Below are positions 35,318 to 44,024 of a DNA stretch of 64,000 nucleotides, one piece after another (position 1 is the first letter of the stretch; each line of letters opens with the position of its first letter). The stretch covers positions 1-64,000 of the forward strand of contig NZ_JAJDNQ010000018.1 in assembly GCF_022340605.1 (NCBI RefSeq). Reading direction: 5' to 3'. Both the position numbers and the translations under genes were made by a program. The notes under the pieces are model-generated. The model saw only the letters and a program-made list of their open reading frames with translations. It was not told where the DNA came from and did no database searches. This stretch comes from Thiohalocapsa sp. (GTDB lineage Bacteria; Pseudomonadota; Gammaproteobacteria; Chromatiales; Chromatiaceae).

Positions 35318-36406
35318 TCACTTGTGTGGATTCTGGTTCTGGGCCATGTGCGGGTCCACCGGTGGGATCACGCTCATGCCGGGGGTGCCGGGCAGGCGCG
35401 GCATGGCCATCTCCGGAAAGTCGCCGGAGAGGGCGTTGAGGAAGGCCACCAGGTCCGCCGCCTGCTCGTCGGTGAGGTCCTTGTTGAGCTGGGTCTTGGC
35501 CATGACGTGCACAGCCTCGTTCAGGGTCGGCACCGAGCCGTTGTGGAAGTAGGGTGCGGTGAGGGCCACGTTGCGCAGCGTCGGCACCCGCCACATGTGC
35601 TTGTCGGCATCGTTGCCGGTAGCCTCGAAGCGGCCGTTGTCCGTGGTGAGGTCGTATTTGGCCTCGTAGTCGCTGCCGGGATAGGTCGGGAACTTCTGGA
35701 AGAAGCCGGTTCCCATGGGTAGCTGCGGGCCGCTGAAGTTCGCTCCGGAATGGCAGGCCGTGCAGCCGAGCTCGGCGAAGGTCTCCATGCCGCGCACCTG
35801 CTGCTCGGTCATCGCGCTGTCGTCACCCCTCGCGTAGCGGTCGTAGGCGGAATCCGGCGTGATCAGCGTGCGCTCGAAGGCGGCCACGGCCTTGGCGGCG
35901 TTGTCGGCGGTGACCGGGTTATCGTCACCCGGGAAGGCCGCCTGGAACATCGGTGTATAGCCGTCGATCTGCCGCAGCCGCGCCATGGCCGCCTCGAGGT
36001 TCTCCATGCCCATCTCGACGGGGTTCACCACCGGCCCCTTGGCCTGGTCCTCCAGCGTGGCGGCGCGGCCGTCCCAGAACTGCACGGAGTAGAAGGCGGC
36101 ATTCCAGACCGTCGGCGCGCTGCGCCCGCCGCGGGCGTCGTGCATGCCGATGGAGTTGGGGCGGTTGTCGTCGCCGGCGGCCATGACGTTGTGGCAGGAG
36201 TTGCACGAGAGCGTGCCGTGCTCGGAGAAGCGGGGGTCGAAGTAGAGCGTCTTGCCCAGTAGGATCTTGGCGTCGTTCTGCGGGTTGTCGGCTGGGATCG
36301 GCGGCTGTTCGGGCAGCGCTTCCCAGGCGGCGAGGGCCATGGACGAGGACAGGGTGAAGCCGAGGCTCAGGGCGCCGGCAAGCAGCACCGGTGTGCGCGG
36401 GGACAT
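35318..36406 (-). CDS. di-haem cytochrome c peroxidase family protein
   Basis: Signal peptide; two CXXCH motifs (SCNSCH, GCTACH); FDPRFSEHGTLSCNSCH, PTLRNVALTAPYFHNGSV. Confidence 0.93.
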   Translation of the reverse strand: MSPRTPVLLAGALSLGFTLSSSMALAAWEALPEQPPIPADNPQNDAKILLGKTLYFDPRFSEHGTLSCNSCHNVMAAGDDNRPNSIGMHDARGGRSAPTVWNAAFYSVQFWDGRAATLEDQAKGPVVNPVEMGMENLEAAMARLRQIDGYTPMFQAAFPGDDNPVTADNAAKAVAAFERTLITPDSAYDRYARGDDSAMTEQQVRGMETFAELGCTACHSGANFSGPQLPMGTGFFQKFPTYPGSDYEAKYDLTTDNGRFEATGNDADKHMWRVPTLRNVALTAPYFHNGSVPTLNEAVHVMAKTQLNKDLTDEQAADLVAFLNALSGDFPEMAMPRLPGTPGMSVIPPVDPHMAQNQNPHK

Positions 36407-36493
36407 GTGTACTTCTCCTGTTGTCACCTGTTGTCGATAATTGGGGGCAAGCGCCGATGGCTCGGCGTTGGCGGTGCGGGCCGCAAAGCCCTG

Positions 36494-36610
36494 CCATTTT
36501 CAAGCGCCGAAGCGACGAGGAAACGCAGGAAGCGGGAGGCCGCCCAATGGCTGGACAAGCCCCGCTTCCGTCTGCTTCCTGGCCGGGATGACCAGTGAAC
36601 CAGTGTTTCT
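36494..36610. repeat. Dispersed ~110-bp repeat, copy A
   Basis: CCATTTTCAAGCGCCGAAGCGACGAGGAAACGCAGGAAGCGGGAGGCCGCC...CTTCCGTCTGCTTCCTGGCCGGGATGACC; aligns with 47452-47555. Confidence 0.75.
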
Positions 36611-36731
36611 CCGGGCCGGGCATAGGGCTCGGCCGCGCGACAGGATATCGCTATCAACTGAAATGCTTAATTGATGCCGGTCACGCTGCGGGGACTGCCC
36701 CAGGGAGTGTCCGTCTTCGCCGGCGCGCGCA

Positions 36732-38132
36732 CTAAGGCGTCGGTGGCGCCAGCGCGTCGGCGAGCAGTTGTGCCAGGTGCCTTGGGCGCCGGCTCGAATG
36801 GGCGCGGATCTGCTGGCGGCACGAGAAGCCGTTGGCAATCACCTCGGCGCCGGGCTCGGCCTGGAGCTCGGGCAGCAGGGCCAGCGCCGCCATCTGCCGG
36901 GACAGCCCGGCGTGCTCCCGCTCCAGCCCGAAGGTGCCGGCCATGCCGCAGCAGCCGGTGTCCAGCAGGTCGAAGTCCAAGTCCGGCACGAGCTTGAGGA
37001 CGCGGCGCACCGGCTTCATGCCGCCGACGGCTTTCTGGTGGCAGTGGCCGTGGACAAGGACCTTGGCGCTCGCGGCGTCGGGCACGCTTGCACCTGCCGG
37101 TCGCAGGGGGAGTTGCAGGCGCTTGGCCATGATCTCCTTGGCCAGGAATTCCTCCAGCAGCAGGCAGCGCTCGGCCAGCTCCCGCGCCGACTCGCCGAGC
37201 CCTAGCGCCAGGTAGTCGTCGCGCAGGCCGAGCAGGCAGGAGGGCTCCAGGCCGATGATCCAGCGCCCGGCGCGGGCATGCGGCAGCAGCGCCGCGAGCA
37301 TGCGGCGGGCCTCGGCGGCGGCCTGTTCCACCATGCCCTGGGCCAGGTAGGTGCGCCCGCAGCAGAGTGGCCGCGTGGGCTCCGGGTCCGTTGCCGCGGG
37401 CGTGGCGACGTGCACGCGGTAGCCAGCGACTTGGAGCAGCCGCAGCGCATCCCGGGCGATGTCTGGCTCGAAGTGACGGGCGAAGGTGTCCACCAGCAGG
37501 ACCAACTCCGGGCGCTCGGTTTCGGCCGCCTCCGCCGCGCCCGGAGCGCTTGCCGGCGCGCCGGCGGTAAACGGCGCCGACGACGGCTCCGGTAGCGGGA
37601 CGGTGGCGGTAATGCCGAGCAGCCGCTCGCTGAGCCGGGCGAGCCACGGATTGCGATTGCGCCTCCTGATGAGCCAGCGGGCAAGGGTGCGGTGGCGGTG
37701 CAGCCAGCGCGGCAGCCCAGCGAACAGCCGCGCGCGCACGCCGAAGCCCCGCCGCCGGGCCTGTTGCGCCATGTACTCGCTCTTGATCAGCGCCATGTCG
37801 ACGTTGTTCTCGCACTCGCGCTTGCAGCCCTTGCACGCGACGCAGAGGTCCATGGCGCGGGCGAGCTCGGGCTCGGCGAGGGCGGCCTCTGCAAGCTCCG
37901 CGTTGAGTGCGGCCTTCAACAGGCGCACCCGCCCGCCGGTGGAGAGCGCCGGATCGCCGGTGACGCGGTAGCTTGGGCACATGACGCCCTTGGCGGTCTC
38001 GTCCTCGCAGCGGCGGCTGTTGATGCAGACCGCGATGGCCTTGGCGAAGTCGCCGCCGTGCTTTGGGATGTCCGCGTAGGCGTCGCCCATGCCGGCGTCC
38101 GCGTAGGCGGACCAATCCAGTACGGTCTTCAT
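36732..38132 (-). CDS. Fe-S oxidoreductase (CCG-domain, GlpC/lactate dehydrogenase-like C-terminal half)
   Basis: CINSRRCEDETAKGVMCPSYRVTGDPALSTGGR, CVACKGCKRECENNVD, LCCGRTYLAQG, LLDTGCCGMAGTFGLE. Confidence 0.85.
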   Translation of the reverse strand: MKTVLDWSAYADAGMGDAYADIPKHGGDFAKAIAVCINSRRCEDETAKGVMCPSYRVTGDPALSTGGRVRLLKAALNAELAEAALAEPELARAMDLCVACKGCKRECENNVDMALIKSEYMAQQARRRGFGVRARLFAGLPRWLHRHRTLARWLIRRRNRNPWLARLSERLLGITATVPLPEPSSAPFTAGAPASAPGAAEAAETERPELVLLVDTFARHFEPDIARDALRLLQVAGYRVHVATPAATDPEPTRPLCCGRTYLAQGMVEQAAAEARRMLAALLPHARAGRWIIGLEPSCLLGLRDDYLALGLGESARELAERCLLLEEFLAKEIMAKRLQLPLRPAGASVPDAASAKVLVHGHCHQKAVGGMKPVRRVLKLVPDLDFDLLDTGCCGMAGTFGLEREHAGLSRQMAALALLPELQAEPGAEVIANGFSCRQQIRAHSSRRPRHLAQLLADALAPPTP

Positions 38133-38664
38133 CGTGGCAATGGCGTCGTCGTGGTGGCGGGCTGCGGCTGGTCGGGTGCCGCGATGTCGGGGTCTCCCGC
38201 GTCGCGGCTGGTAATGCGGCTCATGCTGTCTCCGGCTGGTGTCTCGATGCGTGGTTCACGATGAGACCGTGAAAGTGTTAGGTGTAGGTCGAGCTAGCGC
38301 AGCGCAGGCCGACGTTGAGCGTGGGTAAGCCGTTGATGGTCGGGTTACGCTATTGCTAACCCGACCTGCGATCCGCTCGAATTCGGCGTTGCGAGCAATA
38401 CTTGCCCAGTCTCGATCGGTCATCACTCGCAGCTATCCATAGAGGATAAGCAATGCGCGCGCCAATAACGTGGCCACGATCAGGCAGGCGGCCCGGCGCG
38501 GGCCCGGCCGGACGGTCCGCGGCAGGCACGACTGCTCAGGCGACGGCGGCATCGAGGCAGGGCTTGACGCGACCCTGGGTAGTGCGCTCGCGCCCATAAG
38601 GGTGAATCACCGATGGGCGTTTCGGGGTGGAGGTGCACAATGACGGCTCCTGCGCACCGCTCCG

Positions 38665-39951
38665 GTGGGCGCCGCTGTCGGCCGCCCATTTCGGCCGCCC
38701 GCGCGCTGCCCCGGGCGCCCGGGGCGCACGACTGAAGTCCATGTCCATCCGGGAGTTGGCCCCATCGTGACCGCAAGTGTTGCCCTGCCGCCGAGTACCG
38801 GCGCCCGTCCTGAGCCTGCAAGACACCGGGGAATCCGTGCACGAGAGCCCGGTGCGGCGGCGCCCGGCCAAGCCGGCGCCCCGGGGCGCGCATCGCGATA
38901 CACCCGCCGCGGCCTGCCGATACCGTTGCTGCTGCTGCCCGCACTGCTGTTGCTCTCGGGGTGCGCGTCGTTCCCGGAATTTGGCCTCTTAATGCAGGAG
39001 CCGGAGCGCACCGATCGATTCGTGCTGCCGGACGAGAACACCGACGTCATCGGCAAAGTGCAGTACGTGGTTGCGCACGACGAGGACACGCTGCCGGACT
39101 TCGCCCGCCGTTATGGCCTCGGCTACGAGGAGATCGTCGCCGCCAACCCGGACGTGGACCCCTGGCTGCCCGGTGCCGGCACCCGTGTGGTGCTGCCGAC
39201 GGAGTTCGTGCTGCCCGATGCCCCGCGCGAGGGCATCGTCCTCAATCTCGCGGCATTGCGGTTGTTCTACTACCCGCCGGTGGAGGACGGGCAGCGGCAG
39301 GAGGTGATTACGCACCCGGTGGGCATCGGCCGCGAGGGCTGGCGTACGCCGGTCGGGCAGATGCGAATCACGCAGAAGATCGCGAATCCGGCGTGGCGGC
39401 CGCCCGCTTCGGTGCGGGCCGAGCACGCGAAGCAGGGCCACCCGCTCCCCGCCGTGGTGAAGGCCGGGCCGGACAATCCCCTCGGCGCCTACGCCATGCG
39501 CCTCAGCCGGCCGAGCTACCTGCTGCATGGCACCAACAAGCCCGACGGCGTCGGCATGCGCGTGAGTCACGGCTGCGTGCGGCTGTACCCGGAAGACATC
39601 GAGCGGCTGTTTGGCGAGGTCCCGGTCGGCACCAAGGTGCGCGTCATCAACCAGCCCTATATCGCCGGGTGGAAGGATGGCGAGCTCTATCTGGAAGCCC
39701 ATCAGCCACTGGCCGAGGACGCGCGCCGCTGGAAGGGCAGCCTCGCACCCATGGAGCAGGTGGTGCAGGCGGCCGGCGGTGATGCGCCGGGCGCAGTAGA
39801 CTGGCAGAAGGCGCAGGAGGTGGCGCGCGATGCGCGCGGCCTGCCGGTGCCCATCGCCCCCGGCAGCCCGGGGATGGACAAGGTGATCGCCGACGCCCAC
39901 CGGGTGCCGCGCGTGCCGCCCTGGTCGGAGACCGAGCCGCGGGCCGACTGA
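38665..39951 (+). CDS. L,D-transpeptidase lipoprotein with LysM-like region (start uncertain)
   Basis: LLLLPALLLLSGCASF lipobox; GTNKPDGVGMRVSHGCVRLYPEDIERLF catalytic motif. Confidence 0.88.
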   Translation: MGAAVGRPFRPPARCPGRPGRTTEVHVHPGVGPIVTASVALPPSTGARPEPARHRGIRAREPGAAAPGQAGAPGRASRYTRRGLPIPLLLLPALLLLSGCASFPEFGLLMQEPERTDRFVLPDENTDVIGKVQYVVAHDEDTLPDFARRYGLGYEEIVAANPDVDPWLPGAGTRVVLPTEFVLPDAPREGIVLNLAALRLFYYPPVEDGQRQEVITHPVGIGREGWRTPVGQMRITQKIANPAWRPPASVRAEHAKQGHPLPAVVKAGPDNPLGAYAMRLSRPSYLLHGTNKPDGVGMRVSHGCVRLYPEDIERLFGEVPVGTKVRVINQPYIAGWKDGELYLEAHQPLAEDARRWKGSLAPMEQVVQAAGGDAPGAVDWQKAQEVARDARGLPVPIAPGSPGMDKVIADAHRVPRVPPWSETEPRAD

Positions 39952-40048
39952 TTCCGCTGTCGCGACTCTGGAACGGTTCGCGTCTGACGTGCCCGCCATC
40001 CATGGCGGGCGCGGGTCGTCGCTCAGCGCCGGGCGCGCCGAACCAGGG

Positions 40049-40879
40049 TCAGCGGCGGCACCAGCAGCAGCGAGGTCGCAGGCGCGGGGGCAGCGAAGGT
40101 CTCGGCATGGGCGAAGATCTCGGGGTGTAGGCGAGATCGGTGGGATCGACCGCGAACGCGAGGACGTAGTTGGGCTGATCGGAGCGGAAGTCGTTGTCGT
40201 TGTCGTTGCCGATCAGGAGCAGGTGACGGCCGTCGTCGAGTTCGGGGCCGAAGGCGATGCCCTCGAGCTTCTCGGGAAACAGGTCGAAGGTAGCAGCCCC
40301 GGTCAGCAGCGTCTGGAGGTTGGCGAAATCGGTGATTCCGGTCGAGCTGCCGTCGACACCGACGATCAGGTCCATGAACAAGCTCTGGGCGACGCTGGTG
40401 TAGGTGCCGGCGTCGTCCAGGTCGGCGATGCCGGCGACGTTCGTGGCGCCGTCGAGGTCGATCTTGATGATGCGCTTGGCTTGGGCGGCGGTGCCCTCGT
40501 TCTTGTCGCGCTCGATGATCAGGAACTCACGGTCGTTCACCGCGACGATTTCGCTCACCACCATGCCGGTGCCGGCGCCGGTGTTGAGCTCATAGACGTA
40601 CTCGTCGGGGGCCGCGCCGGGGTCGACAGTGTCCCAGACCAGGATGCGCACCTCGCTGCCGGAGGTGCCGCCGTCCTGCTGCAGGGCGTTCTGCATCATG
40701 CCGACGAGCTTGCTGCCGTCCGGAGTCAGCGTGAGGCCTTCCATGCCGCGATTGGTGACGCGGCGCGGGTCGACGCTGGCGGGCACCGCAGTGAGGTCGT
40801 TCTCCACCGATCCCCTATGCGTCTGGATCGATACGCCCGGATACATCCGGTCGTGTCGAAAAAGGTCTTGCGGCTCCAT
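40049..40879 (-). pseudogene. esterase-like/phytase-like secreted protein; 5'-truncated, with 3' frameshift
   Basis: NRGMEGLTLTPDGSKLVGMMQNALQQDGGTSGSEVRI, VSEIVAVNDREFLIIERD, FPEKLEGIAFGPELDDGRHLLLIGNDNDNDF; C-terminal tail continues in a -1 frame. Confidence 0.65.
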
Positions 40880-40947
40880 CGGCGGGGCGTGCGCGATGTT
40901 GGCCGCGAATCAGGGTACCGGGGGACTGTGACCGCCGCGTTGCGGCA

Positions 40948-41430
40948 TGCGCCGCGCGGCGTGGGGCGTGGTCACCGAGTCGGCGCGGTTGCTGCTGGTG
41001 CAGGCGGCGCTGGTCGAAAACCCCTCCTACGACGCCGTCGTCAAGGGCCATGGACGACTGGACGCTGGAGGAAGGCACCGGGCCGCTCATGGCGCGCAAG
41101 GTGCTGCGGGCCGTCGATGACGGCCACTGGATCGTTGCGACCCTCTGGAGCCCGCACTGGCTGTTCGCCGAGACCGAGCTGCGCTACCTGGACGACCCGG
41201 GCGGGGCCTTCGCGCCGCGCGAGTCCGTGCACGCCCTGGCGCGGCCCGGCTTCGAGGCCGACTACCCCGAGGTCGCGGCCTTCATCCGCCGCTTCTGGCT
41301 CAATCTTTCCGACATCGAGGCGATGATGGCCGCCGCCCGCTCCAAGGGCCATAAGCAGGCGATCCGCGACTTCATCGCCGCCAACCGGGCGCGTGTTGCC
41401 ACCTGGATGAACGGCCGCCGAGCTGGTGCA
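40948..41430 (+). pseudogene. glycine betaine/proline ABC substrate-binding protein (OpuAC/ProX) remnant
   Basis: LLLVQAALVENPSYDAVVK/(frameshift)/MDDWTLEEGTGPLMARKVLRAVDDGHWIVATLWSPHWLFAETELRYLDDPGG. Confidence 0.6.
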
Positions 41431-41483
41431 AAAGGGAATCGAAGCCCGAGGTCTTCCCACGCATTGCCCGCACCCGCCGGCTC

Positions 41484-41615
41484 ACTGGGAGCGCCGGCTC
41501 GCAGCCGGCCCACCCCGTGCGCGACTTTTACCGGGAGCGCCAGCTTCCAGCCGGCTCGCCGCGTGCGCGGCTTACTGGGAGCGCCGGCTTCTAGCCGGCT
41601 CGCCGCGTGCGCGAC
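41484..41615. repeat. Three direct REP copies of a different class
   Basis: (C/A)TGGGAGCGCCGGCTtctAGCCGGCTCGCCGCGTGCGCG starting at 41484, 41530 and 41574. Confidence 0.85.
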
Positions 41616-41683
41616 TCAGTGCCGGGCACGTGGCGTCTACCATCGAACGTGCTGGTACCGGGGCACCCCGTCAGGTCTTGCAT

Positions 41684-42571
41684 TCAAGCATTCTTCGGCC
41701 TGGTGCCAGCATGTGGGGCGAGCTCGGCTGTCTCTTCGAATTGGCGCACGGCCCGACTCACGGTGGAGTAATGCACGTCGAAGAAGTCGGCAATCTCCTG
41801 CATGGTGTAGACGCCGGTCTGGAAAGCCCGCGCCATGGCCTCGCGGCGGTCGCGGTAGCGGCGCGCAAACTCCACCAGGGGCTTGGCCAAGGGTCTGCGC
41901 TGGGCGCGTGGCACCTCGCGCAGCCGCTCGAGCGGCTCGCTGGCCGCGCCGCGGTGACGCTCGATGAAGCCCTCGCTGCCGAGAAAGACCTGATGGCGAA
42001 GCCCTTCCCAGACGCTCGGCTCGTCGATGCCTTGGCGGACGAAGTCCGCATAACCAGCCTGCGCACGTGCGCGCTCCGCACCGAACTGCCCGAGCAGCCA
42101 GTCCGTCTCCAGCCACGCGGGCGCGACCTCCTGCCCGACCACCGCGCGATAGCTGCTCCAGGGCCAGTCGCCTGCCTGTTGCACGATCCCGGCGCGCACG
42201 GGATTCAGCACGACGTAGCGCGCCAACTCCAGCAGATAGGCATCGCGTTCCACCAGGATAGCCTTGAAGCGCCCCTGGAAGAGGTGTCCCACCAGCCCGT
42301 GGCGCCGATTGGTGGCCTGGGTGTATACCCCGTTGAGTTGGCGCATCCCCTTGGAGAGGTTCGCCTCGGGCGTCTCCACGACGATGTGAAAGTGATTGGT
42401 CATCTCGCAATAGGCGTGACAGCGCCAGTTGAACCGGCGGCACACCTCCCCGAGCACCGTCAGCCAAACACTGCGGTCCTCGTCATCACGATAGATCGCT
42501 TCACGCCGATCACCGCGCGAGGTGACGTGATACAGCCCACCGGCCAGCTCGATGCGTAGGGGTCTGGCCAT
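41684..42571 (-). mobile_element. RAYT-like Y1 transposase with C-terminal helix-turn-helix, RAYT2
   Basis: GGLYHVTSRGDRREAIYRDDEDR, CHAYCEMTNHFHIVVETPEANLSKGMRQLNG, GHLFQGRFKAILVERDAYLLELARYVVLNPVRA. Confidence 0.9.
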
Positions 42572-42666
42572 GGCTCAAAGCATAGCGGGGAGATGCTGGA
42601 TTGCAAGACCTGACCCCGGCCGTTTGAACCAGCGGCGCCGAGTGCAACTCGGCGCCCCCGGGGGGC

Positions 42667-43530
42667 TCAGTCCAGCGCCGCGAGCCGCTTGCGCACGAAC
42701 TCGGGCTGCGCCAGCGCCGCGGCGTGGATGTCGGCGTTGTAGTAGTGCGTGTCGAGCTGGGCTCCCGCGTCGATGCGGCGGAAGCTGGGGATGTCGGGCT
42801 CGGTGCAGGCCATAGTGGCGCTCCACCAGCCGGAGGGGTAGATGGTCTGCGGGAAGAACAGCGTCTGCGTGGCGCCGAAGCCGGCGCGCTTCAGGTCCTC
42901 GTGCATCGCGGCGATGATGTCGAGGTGGTAGAGCGGGGACTCGCTCTGCTGCACCAGCAGGCCGCCGTCGGCGAGCACGCGGCGGCAGTCGCGGTAGAAG
43001 TCGGCGGTGAAGAGCCCTTGCGCCGGGCCCACCGGGTCGGTGCTGTCGATGATGATGACGTTCAGGCTGGCGGCGGGCGCATTGGCCATCCACTTGATGC
43101 CGTCGGCGAAGAGCAGGGTGGCGCGCGGGTCGTCGTTGCCTGCCGTGAGCTCCGGGAAGAACTGCTCGGCGACGCGGGTGACGCGCTCGTCGATGTCGAT
43201 CTGCGTGACCTGCTCGACGCCGTCGTGCTTCAGGACTTCGCGCAGGGTGCCGCAGTCGCCACCACCGATGATGCAGACGTGCTTCGGGTCGGGGTGGGTG
43301 AGCAGCACCGGGTGGGCGAGCATCTCGTGGTAGAGAAAGTTCTCGCGGCTCGACAGCATGGTGAAGCCGTCGATGACCATGAGGTTGCCGAAGCCCTCGG
43401 TCTCGTGGACCTCGATGGTCTGGTACGCGCTGCGCTCTTCGTGCAGCTTGCGCCGGCAGCGCAGGGAGAACGCGCTCCCGGCGACGTCGTGGACCTCAGT
43501 GAACCAGTGTTTGTCGTCGAGGATCGGCAT
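42667..43530 (-). CDS. speE: spermidine synthase
   Basis: YQTIEVHETEGFGNLMVIDGFTMLSSRENFLYHEMLAHP, IIGGGDCGTLREVLKH, IDSTDPVGPAQGLF. Confidence 0.96.
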   Translation of the reverse strand: MPILDDKHWFTEVHDVAGSAFSLRCRRKLHEERSAYQTIEVHETEGFGNLMVIDGFTMLSSRENFLYHEMLAHPVLLTHPDPKHVCIIGGGDCGTLREVLKHDGVEQVTQIDIDERVTRVAEQFFPELTAGNDDPRATLLFADGIKWMANAPAASLNVIIIDSTDPVGPAQGLFTADFYRDCRRVLADGGLLVQQSESPLYHLDIIAAMHEDLKRAGFGATQTLFFPQTIYPSGWWSATMACTEPDIPSFRRIDAGAQLDTHYYNADIHAAALAQPEFVRKRLAALD

Positions 43531-43606
43531 GGTGAAGGCCCGTGGCTGAGCCGGTGTGGTGAGTAATTCCGGCGGGCTGTCGGTAGCTGGGCGTTTGGCG
43601 GGGTGC

Positions 43607-43963
43607 TCAGCGCGGATAGCGGTCGTCGAGGTTCGCCGGGCAGAGCACCTCGCGCATGATACCGATCAGCTCCAGCAGTTGGTGGTTACGAATCCGATAA
43701 TAGATCCGGTTCGCCTCTTTGCGGGCGACGACGATGTTCTTGTTGCGCAGTTGCTCCAGGTGCTGGGAGATATTGCTCTGCGAGGTGCCGGTACGCTCGA
43801 CGATCTCGCCGACGGACAGCTCGCGGTCGCCGAGTGAGCAGAGGATCTTCCACCGCAATGGGTGCGCCATCGCCTTCAGCGCCATCGCCGTGAGGGCAGT
43901 ATCTTCTTGAGGTGGCGGATCGTTCGGCGCCGCCGGATTGTGCTCGCTCATGGGTACTACCAT
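43607..43963 (-). CDS. ArsR-family transcriptional regulator
   Basis: MAHPLRWKILCSLGDRELSVGEIVERTGTSQSNISQHLEQLRNKNIV. Confidence 0.88.
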   Translation of the reverse strand: MVVPMSEHNPAAPNDPPPQEDTALTAMALKAMAHPLRWKILCSLGDRELSVGEIVERTGTSQSNISQHLEQLRNKNIVVARKEANRIYYRIRNHQLLELIGIMREVLCPANLDDRYPR

Positions 43964-44024
43964 CGCTTGACTTTGGTGAAGCCTGCCGCTGCTGCGGCGG
44001 GTATTCTGGTCTTGTTTGTCGTTG

